Below, piece after piece: positions 55,914 through 63,338 of a stretch of 64,000 nucleotides of DNA (the first letter of the stretch is position 1; every line of letters starts with the position of its first letter). Below the pieces are notes generated by a model. That model worked only from the letters and a program-made list of their open reading frames with translations. It searched no databases and had not been told where the DNA came from. The position numbers were made by a program, and so were the translations under genes. Source of the stretch: Anoxynatronum buryatiense (GTDB lineage Bacteria > Bacillota > Clostridia > Peptostreptococcales > Tindalliaceae); assembly GCF_900182905.1 (NCBI RefSeq), contig NZ_FXUF01000001.1, forward strand, positions 1-64,000, written 5' to 3'.

Positions 55914-55941
55914 TTGTTTTTTTACAGAGAAAGCGTACAAT
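55914..55941 (+). promoter_or_regulatory. promoter of the hemerythrin gene
   Basis: Plus strand: -35 TTGTTT (55914-55919), 16-base spacer, -10 TACAAT (55936-55941), 75 bases before the ATG at 56016. Confidence 0.5.
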
Positions 55942-56015
55942 AAGTAGATAAGTATATCAATCATCAAGCAGTGTTTGCAGATCATGCAGACCAGACAATC
56001 TTAGGAGGTATTTAT

Positions 56016-56429
56016 ATGTTTCGATGGGACGAAGTTTTCAGCTGTAAAATTGCAAGGTTTGATGAACAGCACCGCCAGTTATTCTTATTGGCCAACACGC
56101 TTCTTGACATCATAAAAAGTGATCAGAATGCCGATCATTACGATGAGATTGTTGCAGCTCTGAATGCGTTAAAGGATTACACAGTTCACCACTTTCATGC
56201 TGAAGAATCACTCATGGAACAATACGGCTATCCGAAACTGATGTCACATCGAATGCAACATAAACGATTTCTTGCCAAAGTACAGGAAATGCTTGATCAA
56301 GACGTAGACCAAAACCAGGCTGAAGTATCCATGGAGTTGCTTACATTTTTGGCCGACTGGATTCAAAAGCACATAATGGAAGTCGATAGCCAGTATGGCG
56401 CATATCTAAATGACAAGGGTATCTACTAA
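56016..56429 (+). CDS. bacteriohemerythrin
   Basis: 137 residues of the hemerythrin fold with all di-iron ligands: FDEQHRQLF, HFHAEESLMEQYGYPKLMSH, MQHKRFL and the final HIMEVDSQYGAYL (H-x4-D). It binds oxygen reversibly, and in anaerobes serves in oxygen sensing or delivery to detoxifying enzymes. It starts at ATG after TTAGGAGG. The next gene on the same strand is a Cache-domain kinase at 56933, with the probable selenoprotein gene between them on the opposite strand. Confidence 0.9.
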   Translation: MFRWDEVFSCKIARFDEQHRQLFLLANTLLDIIKSDQNADHYDEIVAALNALKDYTVHHFHAEESLMEQYGYPKLMSHRMQHKRFLAKVQEMLDQDVDQNQAEVSMELLTFLADWIQKHIMEVDSQYGAYLNDKGIY

Positions 56430-56529
56430 GTTTCATAAATTGCAATGAGAGCTTCTTTAATACGCTTCCGAGATACCACTTATTCAACAGCGAATTTCAG
56501 ATTTCTGCATCATTTTCCTGCGGCTGTCA

Positions 56530-56814
56530 TCAACGTGACTGCAGTTCGTATATGGAATGGAAAAACAGAAAATGACTGACCGTAAGAACCATCTCCGGTT
56601 TCTTTCCCACCAGCCCCTGGTGAAGGTACACTTGAACGCCGCTTTCTGTATCCATTATGACATAATTTGCTTTTTCATTTGGTTCTGACATCATCACCGA
56701 TGATGTATTGGGAACACCTCAACAACCACTTGCTTTTGGAAGTTGAACGGTCAGCACATTAACCCTGCGCTTCTTAAGGAACTTAATCAGTTTGTCAGTA
56801 AGTACTATTTTCAC
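56530..56814 (-). CDS. probable selenoprotein with a Cys-Sec pair, 94 residues
   Basis: The minus-strand frame from a GTG at 56814 (AAAGGA ten bases upstream) to TGA at 56530 is open for 94 codons except one in-frame TGA (56721-56719), which follows a Cys codon: KASGCU-GVPNTSS. The reading frame continues for 62 codons after it with no stop, and the sequence stays protein-like (NYVIMDTESGVQVYLHQGLV). A perfect hairpin with a GGT loop lies 12 bases after the TGA, where a bacterial SECIS should be. It resembles, from memory, a small CC/C-Sec motif family of unknown function. If the TGA is a stop, only a 31-residue peptide would be made. It has not been annotated by the usual stop-to-stop approach. 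Confidence 0.75.
56688..56706 (-). promoter_or_regulatory. SECIS-like hairpin after the in-frame TGA
   Basis: Minus strand: ACATCATC-GGT-GATGATGT, an eight-pair stem with a GGU loop, starting 12 bases after the TGA codon. The loop is 20 bases from the TGA, within the 16-37 range I recall for bacterial SECIS apical loops, and GGU is the loop sequence seen in the formate dehydrogenase SECIS of Escherichia coli. It would recruit SelB to insert selenocysteine. Confidence 0.75.
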
Positions 56815-56932
56815 TATTAACCAGTCCTTTCCAAAACCACTCAATCGTTCTAATATACTGAACAGAATGGCATCACTCGATTATATCAGCTATAATAAGT
56901 GCATCGGAAGCAACAGTCAAGGAGTGATGGTC

Positions 56933-58618
56933 ATGTCAAGTTACCTCCGATTAAACAGCTTTTCTAAGCAATTGCTGGTTGTCACCCTCACAATTTCATT
57001 TTTTTCTTTATTGCTTATCAGTGGCGCCTCTATTTATCGCAGTATTGATCTTAATGAAAGAGCTTTAATTGAACTTGAAAAGTCTCTGTACCAGGAAGTT
57101 GATAAGCAAACGAAAGCACAAGTCACAACTGTGATTACCATGCTTGAAGAGATTAACCGCAAAATAATCAGTGGCGAACTGACCAGCCCTGAGGGGCAAC
57201 AACTGGCCGCAGATTTAATCCGCGAAATGCGCTATGCGGATGCCTCTAACCAATATGATGGCTATTTTTGGGTTGATACCACAGAAGGTGTTAATGTGGT
57301 GCTTTATGGAAGTCCCTCCGAAGGCCGCTACCGATTGGATTTTCAAGACCAAAGCGGCCGGTTTATCGTGCGGGATATGATTGAAACTGCAATACATGGC
57401 AATGGCTATGAAGAATACTATTTTCCCCGTCTTGGCGGAGAGGAACCTCTCCCCAAGCGAAGTTATGCCGGTTACTTCGAGCCTTTCAACTGGGTCATTG
57501 GTACCGGAGCCTATGTTGACGACATCGAATATCTAATTGCCGAAAAAAGAGATCTCTTTCAAAAGGAACTTATGAATGATGTCATGCATTCGGTCTTGTT
57601 TCTTACGGCTATTTTGATTTTGGTAACCTTTGTCTCATTAAAGGCCACTCGGCGCATCACGCGCCCTGTGATGCATATTTCCCGGGAATTAGGGAAAGTG
57701 GCGTCTGGCGATTATGCCAATGTCAACATCCCAAGCCATTTTCTGGAACGCCATGATGAAATTGGAAAGCTGAGTGATTCTGTTATGCAGATGACTCGCC
57801 AGCGAGAACAGGAAGAATATGAACTGAAGCGTCTCAACCTCGAATTATCAGGCAAAAATGATGAGTTGGAGCAGATTATATATGTCGCTTCTCATGACCT
57901 TCGGTCACCTTTAGTGAATGTGCAAGGCTTCAGTCAAGAACTGGGTTTTGCCTTTAGTGAACTTCGCGAGCACCTCTCTTCTCCGGCAAACTCTGATGAA
58001 GGCCAACATGCTTCACCCCAGCTTGAAACGCTGCTTCATGAAGAAATTCCCGAATGTTTGACCTTTATCAACAGTAGTACCCAGAAAATGGATCTACTCC
58101 TCAAAGGGTTGCTGAAGTATTCCCGTACAGGCAGACAAGGTATTCAAATGGCAGAGGTTGATATGGCCGAACTGATTCAGGAACAACTCAGCTCACAAGA
58201 GTATATTATTTCCCAACATCAAATCAAGGTCACTACCGGCGAACTGCCCAACGTTTACGGTGATAGAATGCTTGTAGGACAATTATTCTTTAACCTTATT
58301 GATAACGCCATTAAATACCGCCACTCAGACAGATCTTCATATGTTCACATCGCTGGCCATCGATCAGAACACGCTGTTGAGTATTTGATTGAAGACAATG
58401 GCATCGGATTCTCTTCGCACTATTACCAAAAAGTTTTTGACATTTTCCACCGGTTGCATCCAAACCATGCAGAAGGAGAGGGTCTGGGCCTCTCAATCGT
58501 CAAAAAAATTCTTTCCATTCATCAGGGGCAAATCCATGTTTCCTCCACTCCGGGAGAAGGAAGCCAATTTCGTATTATTCTTCCCCTTCCTAAAAATCCA
58601 AACATTGATTCTGTTTAA
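56933..58618 (+). CDS. Cache-domain sensor histidine kinase
   Basis: 561 residues. Membrane helix ~11-33 (LLVVTLTISFFSLLLIS), an extracytoplasmic single Cache domain (~38-210, with YDGYFWVDTTEGVNVVLY and FNWVIGTGAYVDDIE), a second helix (~222-242), a HAMP domain (TRRITRPVMHISRELGKVASG), a coiled linker, the His site ELEQIIYVASHDLRSPLVNV, and ATPase motifs NLIDNAIKYRHSD, EDNGIGF and GEGLGLSIVKKIL. No regulator gene is adjacent, so it is an orphan kinase. I use the ATG at 56933 after AAGGAGTGATGGTC; a TATAAT lies at 56891-56896 with a weak -35. Earlier in-frame starts would overlap the selenoprotein gene. Confidence 0.85.
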   Translation: MSSYLRLNSFSKQLLVVTLTISFFSLLLISGASIYRSIDLNERALIELEKSLYQEVDKQTKAQVTTVITMLEEINRKIISGELTSPEGQQLAADLIREMRYADASNQYDGYFWVDTTEGVNVVLYGSPSEGRYRLDFQDQSGRFIVRDMIETAIHGNGYEEYYFPRLGGEEPLPKRSYAGYFEPFNWVIGTGAYVDDIEYLIAEKRDLFQKELMNDVMHSVLFLTAILILVTFVSLKATRRITRPVMHISRELGKVASGDYANVNIPSHFLERHDEIGKLSDSVMQMTRQREQEEYELKRLNLELSGKNDELEQIIYVASHDLRSPLVNVQGFSQELGFAFSELREHLSSPANSDEGQHASPQLETLLHEEIPECLTFINSSTQKMDLLLKGLLKYSRTGRQGIQMAEVDMAELIQEQLSSQEYIISQHQIKVTTGELPNVYGDRMLVGQLFFNLIDNAIKYRHSDRSSYVHIAGHRSEHAVEYLIEDNGIGFSSHYYQKVFDIFHRLHPNHAEGEGLGLSIVKKILSIHQGQIHVSSTPGEGSQFRIILPLPKNPNIDSV

Positions 58619-58622
58619 GTGA

Positions 58623-58656
58623 AAGCCGCCATCACATATATCAATGGCGGCTTATT
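58623..58656. terminator. bidirectional hairpin terminator
   Basis: AAGCCGCCAT (58623-58632) pairs with ATGGCGGCTT (58644-58653), followed by ATT on the plus strand. It lies between the convergent kinase and MFS transporter genes. Confidence 0.7.
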
Positions 58657-58662
58657 AACATC

Positions 58663-59805
58663 TTAACCCTCTCTTCTGGCATGATAACGCAGGTAACAGA
58701 GAATTAGGAAGCCAATAATTGTTGAGACACCAAAAAAGAAATAAACAGCTAAAATATTGTATAAATCCAGTAAGATTCCTCCGGTAAACTGGCAAAATAT
58801 ACCACCCATTCCAATTCCAGCCGACGCATACAGAGTCATTGCTGTCGTTTTCAAATGAGGTAACGCATTTTCTGAAACAAACTGTGCACCGCTGACAATA
58901 TACAGACCCACTGACAAACCCTGAATAACAAAAAATATAAGCATCCATTTTGGCTCAGGCCCGGTGCTATACCAAAACCAGCGAACGGCAGAAATACTAG
59001 TGGCCATCATCATCGTGTTAATTAAACCCAAACGAGCAATCATTTTGCCTGATAATTTCATGAAAGGCGCTTCACTGCCGGAGAACAATAAAAATGCCAG
59101 TCCTATACCGGCAATTGTGCCTCCTGTAAACTCAAAAAGAAGTCCGTAATAATTATTATTCGCCACCACTGGTCCAAAAATAAAAAAGGTAGCTGCCAGA
59201 ATCAGACGATATCGCGGTAAAATAATAAGCTGTTTTAATCCCGGAATCAACGGTACATGCATATCTGTTATTTCAGGTTCTTCTTGACGGAATAAAATGG
59301 CCGCAACAAGATATGCGAGAAAATAAAAGGGGAAAATGATCCATAATCCCACTACTTCACTAATATTGCTAACCGTGAAGACGGCAATGGCAAATCCAAT
59401 GGCCCCATATTGCCGGAAGTCACCAAAAGTTAGTCCCAGACGATTTGCCGCAGTTATTCCAAGTGTATCAGAAATGGGAGCATTCGCCCCCTGAAAAAAA
59501 TGAACCGCAGCATACAAAATCAGAAAAAGTAGATACCCTCTGACAAAGGGCAGTGATAATGCCAGAACACCGGCTGCTATCAGTGAAACCTTCAAAACCA
59601 GTACAGTTTTCCTTGTTTTGTCACAAACAATTCCCCAAAACGGCTGTGAGAAAATTAACATTAGAGACCCAGATGACATGATTAAGCCTATTTGTGTTCC
59701 GCTAAAGCCAATTCTCTCCAAATAGAGAGCCAATAATGAATACAATGCTCCAATGGCAAAATAAATTGATCCAAATAAGAAACGGTATTGAAGTAGAATT
59801 TCCAT
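58663..59805 (-). CDS. MFS transporter (LacY/PPP-like, 12 helices)
   Basis: 380 residues with about twelve membrane helices. N-terminal LLQYRFLFGSIYFAIGALYSLLALYL and the motif A-like loop SQPFWGIVCDKTRKTVLVL match the MFS_1-like/phenylpropionate transporter subgroup. The substrate is unknown. GTG (59808) and ATG (59805) are adjacent starts after TGGAAG; I use ATG. The downstream neighbour is the convergent kinase. Confidence 0.75.
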   Translation of the reverse strand: MEILLQYRFLFGSIYFAIGALYSLLALYLERIGFSGTQIGLIMSSGSLMLIFSQPFWGIVCDKTRKTVLVLKVSLIAAGVLALSLPFVRGYLLFLILYAAVHFFQGANAPISDTLGITAANRLGLTFGDFRQYGAIGFAIAVFTVSNISEVVGLWIIFPFYFLAYLVAAILFRQEEPEITDMHVPLIPGLKQLIILPRYRLILAATFFIFGPVVANNNYYGLLFEFTGGTIAGIGLAFLLFSGSEAPFMKLSGKMIARLGLINTMMMATSISAVRWFWYSTGPEPKWMLIFFVIQGLSVGLYIVSGAQFVSENALPHLKTTAMTLYASAGIGMGGIFCQFTGGILLDLYNILAVYFFFGVSTIIGFLILCYLRYHARREG

Positions 59806-59884
59806 CACTTCCAGTCGTTAGAATCAGTACCTTGCTTGCAAATCACACGAATCTCAAAAAGGGTGAAATTCTTAAAGCATGAAG

Positions 59885-60301
59885 TTATTCACCAATGATT
59901 TTAACCAATACGCGTTTTTCCCGTTTTCCATCAAACTCACCATAAAATATTTGCTCCCATGGACCAAAGTCCAGTTTACCCTTGGTAATCGCAACAACTA
60001 CTTCTCTTCCCATTATCGTTCGTTTTAAATGCGCATCTGCATTATCCTCATATCCGTTATGCTGATATTGAGAATATGGTTTTTCGGGAGCCAATTTTTC
60101 AAGCCACAAGTCAAAATCTTGATGTAATCCACTTTCGTTATCATTAATAAAAACACTGGAAGTAATATGCATCGCATTGCACAGTAAAAGCCCTTCCTGA
60201 ATGCCACTCTCCCGGAGACAAGATTCGACTTCTGATGTTATGTTGATAAATTCACGTCTGTTTGAAGTACTGAACCAAAGTTCTTTCCGATATGATACCA
60301 T
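59885..60301 (-). CDS. YjbQ-family protein (UPF0047), thiamin-phosphate-synthase-like
   Basis: 138 residues matching the secondary thiamine-phosphate synthase/YjbQ family: [64 protein letters not shown] and [24 protein letters not shown] with conserved His and Asp. The biochemical role is not well established. It starts at an ATG (60301) after GAGGGGGAATAACTG and has its own promoter at 60366. Confidence 0.85.
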   Translation of the reverse strand: MVSYRKELWFSTSNRREFINITSEVESCLRESGIQEGLLLCNAMHITSSVFINDNESGLHQDFDLWLEKLAPEKPYSQYQHNGYEDNADAHLKRTIMGREVVVAITKGKLDFGPWEQIFYGEFDGKREKRVLVKIIGE

Positions 60302-60365
60302 CAGTTATTCCCCCTCTTCTTCAACTGTAATGATCACGCTTTCGTTGTGATGTGCCTATGCTCTC

Positions 60366-60393
60366 ATTTTATCCAATCATGCTGGATTGTCAA
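60366..60393 (-). promoter_or_regulatory. promoter of the YjbQ gene
   Basis: Minus strand: -35 TTGACA (60393-60388), 16-base spacer, -10 TAAAAT (60371-60366). The -35 is perfect. Confidence 0.7.
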
Positions 60394-60436
60394 TCAAGGT
60401 TGTTGAGCCGGTCACTCAGCCAAGAGGCTGTTTTCC

Positions 60437-60466
60437 TTGACAATGCAACATTCATCAGTTTATGAT
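60437..60466 (+). promoter_or_regulatory. promoter of the membrane coiled-coil/deacetylase pair
   Basis: Plus strand: -35 TTGACA (60437-60442), 18-base spacer, -10 TATGAT (60461-60466). It lies 33 bases before the ATG at 60499. Confidence 0.65.
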
Positions 60467-60498
60467 GGTTAGTAGATGTTTAAAAAGGAGACGATTTC

Positions 60499-60870
60499 AT
60501 GAACCATCATGATGCTATGGATAAATCGAATAAATCAGATGCGCCTCTCTCACAGTCGGAACCAACTACCTCGAAATCCAAGTTTTATCCCCTTCTTGCC
60601 GGTGTGTTGATTGCATTGATGATTATTAACAGCATCGCCGTCATCCTGCTACACCGCCAGCAACAGCAGCAAGTTCTCTGGTTTCAACAGTTTATGCTGG
60701 ATGCCGAAGCAGCAAGTATTCGTCAATATGAAGAACTGGAGATCCTGCAGGAGACTGTTGCCGACTTAAATACTCAATTAACGGGTCAGCGACAACTTTT
60801 ACAGGAGGCTGACGGTTGGCTTAACGAGTTGGCCACTGAAAATGAACTTCTAAAAAAAAAATTGCAATGA
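60499..60870 (+). CDS. single-pass membrane coiled-coil protein, likely N-terminal half of a deacetylase
   Basis: 123 residues: a polar N-terminus, one membrane helix (~30-50, FYPLLAGVLIALMIINSIAV), and a coiled coil (~55-120) with EELEILQETVADLNTQL. It starts at ATG after AAAAGGAG. The C-terminus ends just after an A10 run (60852-60861). Adding one A would join this frame to the polysaccharide deacetylase immediately downstream and give a 358-residue membrane-anchored enzyme, the normal layout for Firmicute peptidoglycan deacetylases. Confidence 0.75.
   Translation: MNHHDAMDKSNKSDAPLSQSEPTTSKSKFYPLLAGVLIALMIINSIAVILLHRQQQQQVLWFQQFMLDAEAASIRQYEELEILQETVADLNTQLTGQRQLLQEADGWLNELATENELLKKKLQ
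60852..60861 (+). other. A10 run, candidate slippage site joining two reading frames
   Basis: Ten A in the last codons of the membrane coiled-coil gene (CTA AAA AAA AAA TTG). RNA polymerase or ribosome slippage that adds one A (net -1 frame) would continue as LKKKIAMRHGRNMVSGN into the deacetylase frame. Runs of 9-10 A are known slippage sites. Alternatives: a true mutation or a homopolymer read error. Confidence 0.6.
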
Positions 60871-61574
60871 GGCACGGGAGAAATATGGTTTCAGGTAATC
60901 GAAATGATGAACGCACTGTCTATCTCACTTTCGATGATGGACCAAGTGCCAATACAGCACGTATTCTGGATCTGCTGAAACAGCATCAGATACCGGCAAC
61001 TTTTTTTGTGGTTGGCAGCGACAGTGAGTTTGCGCAACGTATGTATCATCGAATCGTTGACGAAGGCCATGCTCTCGGAAATCACACCTATACCCATGAT
61101 TACCAACAAATCTACAGTTCTGTCGATGGTTTTATGAACGACGTATTGCGTTTGCAAGATCATCTGGAAACCATTACCGGCGTAAGGCCAGAAGTGTTTC
61201 GGTTTCCCGCAGGCTCAAATAATCGGTTTTATCAACAGTTTCAATCATCTGATAACCCCTTTTTCATGATAGAAATCATGCAGGCGCTGGAGAATAAAGG
61301 ATTAGCTTATTTTGACTGGAATGTCAGTTCAACTGATGCGGCAGCCTCAACTCTTGATACAGATATTATTATATCGAATACATTGAATAACCTGGCCGGA
61401 CATCAAAATGCCATAATTCTCTTTCATGATTCTTCCCCGAAAACGACAACCGTTGAAGCACTCCCACAAATTATTGCCCATCTTAAGTCGCGGGGATATA
61501 CCTTCAAGAAGTTAACTTCTGATTCATTTTATGTGAAATTTCACCATTTGGGAATGAATGACTCCATTGAGTAA
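60867..61574 (+). CDS. polysaccharide (peptidoglycan) deacetylase, catalytic half
   Basis: 235 residues of the NodB homology domain: TFDDGPSANTARILDLL (the metal-binding Asp pair), GNHTYTHD (HxxxH), RFPAGSNN, DWNVSSTDA and ILFHDSSPKT. It removes acetyl groups from a cell-wall polymer. On its own it has no signal peptide or anchor; the anchor is in the preceding gene. The ATG at 60867 overlaps the previous stop (ATGA); an ATG at 60885 has a GGGAG site four bases upstream and is an alternative. Confidence 0.8.
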   Translation: MRHGRNMVSGNRNDERTVYLTFDDGPSANTARILDLLKQHQIPATFFVVGSDSEFAQRMYHRIVDEGHALGNHTYTHDYQQIYSSVDGFMNDVLRLQDHLETITGVRPEVFRFPAGSNNRFYQQFQSSDNPFFMIEIMQALENKGLAYFDWNVSSTDAAASTLDTDIIISNTLNNLAGHQNAIILFHDSSPKTTTVEALPQIIAHLKSRGYTFKKLTSDSFYVKFHHLGMNDSIE

Positions 61575-61619
61575 AACAATCTCAACCATTTGAAGCAGTT
61601 GTCACGCAGGAGGGATAAC

Positions 61620-62480
61620 ATGTCCATACAGGTCATCACCGACAGCACCGCCTATCTGCCCGAAACTCTGGTCAAAAAGTATGCGATTCAGGTGATTCCA
61701 CTAAGTGTCCATTTTGGAGAAACGGTTTTTCAGGAGGATGTGATCAGTCATCATGATTTCTATCAGCGAATGAAAGCCGACCCGATCTGGCCCACTTCTT
61801 CACAACCACCTGTCGAGGGCTTTGTGAAATCTTTTGAAGCTTGTATCCAAAAGGGATGGGCCGTTTTAGGCATTTTTATTTCTTCAGACATGAGTGGAAC
61901 GTATCAGTCAGCCCTACTTGCCAGCCGAATCGTTAGAGAAAAGTATCCTCAGGCTCAGATTAAATTGATTGACTCAAGAACCAACTGTATGCAGATGGGT
62001 TTTGCAGCATTAGAGGCGGCCAGAGGAATTGCCGATGGTCTGAGTCTTGATACAGTGCATCATCAGGCAGCAGGTTTTATTCGAAAAAGTCGTTTCATTT
62101 TTGCACCCAAAACCCTTGACCACTTAAAAAAAGGAGGGCGTATTGGTGCTGCTTCTGCCTTCTTAGGCTCTATGCTTCGTATCGTGCCTCTATTAACTGT
62201 TGAGAATGGAAAGACAGCTGTGCTTCATAAAGTCCGCACGCAGAAAAAAGCCTTGCAGGCAATGACCCATTTATTGCTGGATGATTTTTCCAAATTTGGA
62301 AAAGGGAATGTGGCGGTTCACCATATTAATGATGAAACTGCCGGTACTGAACTGGCTTCAGTTCTTGAAAAAGAAATCAATCAAGAAGTTCCCGTTGTTC
62401 CCATTGGCCCAGTGATTGGTCTCCATGTTGGACCAGGCACAGTGGGCATCGCCTACCATACATTAAAAGACCGGCTGTAG
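61620..62480 (+). CDS. DegV family fatty-acid-binding protein
   Basis: 286 residues of the DegV/FakB fold: VITDSTAYLPETLVKKY at the start, VEGFVKSFEACIQKG, SSDMSGTYQSALLASRIV (the fatty acid/phosphate-binding loop), LIDSRTNCMQMGF and GPVIGLHVGPGTVGI. It binds fatty acids, as the FakB partners of FakA kinase. It starts at ATG after CAGGAGGGATAAC. The gene ends inside a terminator hairpin. Confidence 0.9.
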   Translation: MSIQVITDSTAYLPETLVKKYAIQVIPLSVHFGETVFQEDVISHHDFYQRMKADPIWPTSSQPPVEGFVKSFEACIQKGWAVLGIFISSDMSGTYQSALLASRIVREKYPQAQIKLIDSRTNCMQMGFAALEAARGIADGLSLDTVHHQAAGFIRKSRFIFAPKTLDHLKKGGRIGAASAFLGSMLRIVPLLTVENGKTAVLHKVRTQKKALQAMTHLLLDDFSKFGKGNVAVHHINDETAGTELASVLEKEINQEVPVVPIGPVIGLHVGPGTVGIAYHTLKDRL

Positions 62481-62499
62481 AGGCCGGCCTTTTCTTTTC
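62469..62499 (+). terminator. intrinsic terminator overlapping the degV stop
   Basis: GACCGGC pairs with GCCGGCC around the degV stop codon, followed by TTTTCTTTT. It ends the rightward unit that begins at 60499. Confidence 0.75.
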
Positions 62500-62530
62500 A
62501 AGAAAGGTCTGTGCAGATATCTTTCACATT

Positions 62531-63061
62531 TTATTCTCCAACTCCATAGCGATTAACAAAAACACGATTTTCAGGCAAGTCATCCTCTGAATAAGGCTGC
62601 TTGGTTTCTGCAGGGTATCCCATGGCGATAAAACTTGCCACGTGAAGGTGCTGGGGGATTTTTAGCATTTCATGAATAACAGCTTCTGTTGATCGCACTT
62701 CATCGCACGATCGGTTACGCACCTGAATCCAACAGGAACCCAGCCCAAGTATCTCTGCTTCCAATTGAATCAATGTGGCGGCAATGGCGGCATCTTCCAC
62801 CCACACATTGCTTTTAGCCGGGTCTGCCAGAATGACGATGGCAAGTGGCGCTTCTTTGACAAAAGCGGCTCCCATTTCCCTGGATTGGGATAGCTTTTTC
62901 AGTAGTTCGGGTTCTGTCACAACGACAAACTCCCAGGGCTGTGACTTCTTTGACGAGGGTGCCAACAGTGCCGCTTTCATGATTTGCTCTATCTTTTCAG
63001 GCTCCACTGCTCTTTTTTCATATTTTCGTATACTGCGCCTTTTCATCAGTAAGTCAAGCAT
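62531..63061 (-). CDS. nitroreductase-family FMN oxidoreductase
   Basis: 176 residues: LMKRRSIRKYEKRAVEPEKI (FMN-phosphate contact RRSIR), LLAPSSKKSQPWEFVVV, IAATLIQLEAEILGLGSCW and AMGYPAETK. It is a small dimeric flavoenzyme that reduces nitro compounds or quinones with NAD(P)H, with no assigned substrate. It starts at ATG (63061) after GGGGGAAAACAAAAC. Confidence 0.85.
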   Translation of the reverse strand: MLDLLMKRRSIRKYEKRAVEPEKIEQIMKAALLAPSSKKSQPWEFVVVTEPELLKKLSQSREMGAAFVKEAPLAIVILADPAKSNVWVEDAAIAATLIQLEAEILGLGSCWIQVRNRSCDEVRSTEAVIHEMLKIPQHLHVASFIAMGYPAETKQPYSEDDLPENRVFVNRYGVGE

Positions 63062-63234
63062 GTTTTGTTTTCCCCCTTATTCATCTTCTGTGGAATTTGA
63101 ATTATGCTCTAATCTTATAGCATCTGTGACAAGACCACAAGAGCGTTCTATGATATTGAAATCATCCCAATAGTCTGTTATTATTCTCTTTTTTGCTGCT
63201 GATCATGATTTGTTGCACACATCGAATCAGTTTC

Positions 63235-63264
63235 TTGATTAATGGAGCTGATTGATGGTATGAT
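63235..63264 (+). promoter_or_regulatory. possible promoter of the flavodiiron gene
   Basis: Plus strand: TTGATT (63235-63240), 18-base spacer, TATGAT (63259-63264), 75 bases before the start at 63339. Both hexamers are partial matches. Confidence 0.35.
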
Positions 63265-63338
63265 TCTATCAGAAACTGCTGTGCCGCCATCATGATATAT
63301 TCAATATTATTATCAAATTAATATGAAGGAGTGTTACT

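Noticed and set aside
56792-56932. Longer start for the Cache kinase at 56792
   Set aside because: The upstream part has no ribosome site and no membrane character, and overlaps the selenoprotein gene; the ATG at 56933 has AAGGAG at proper distance.
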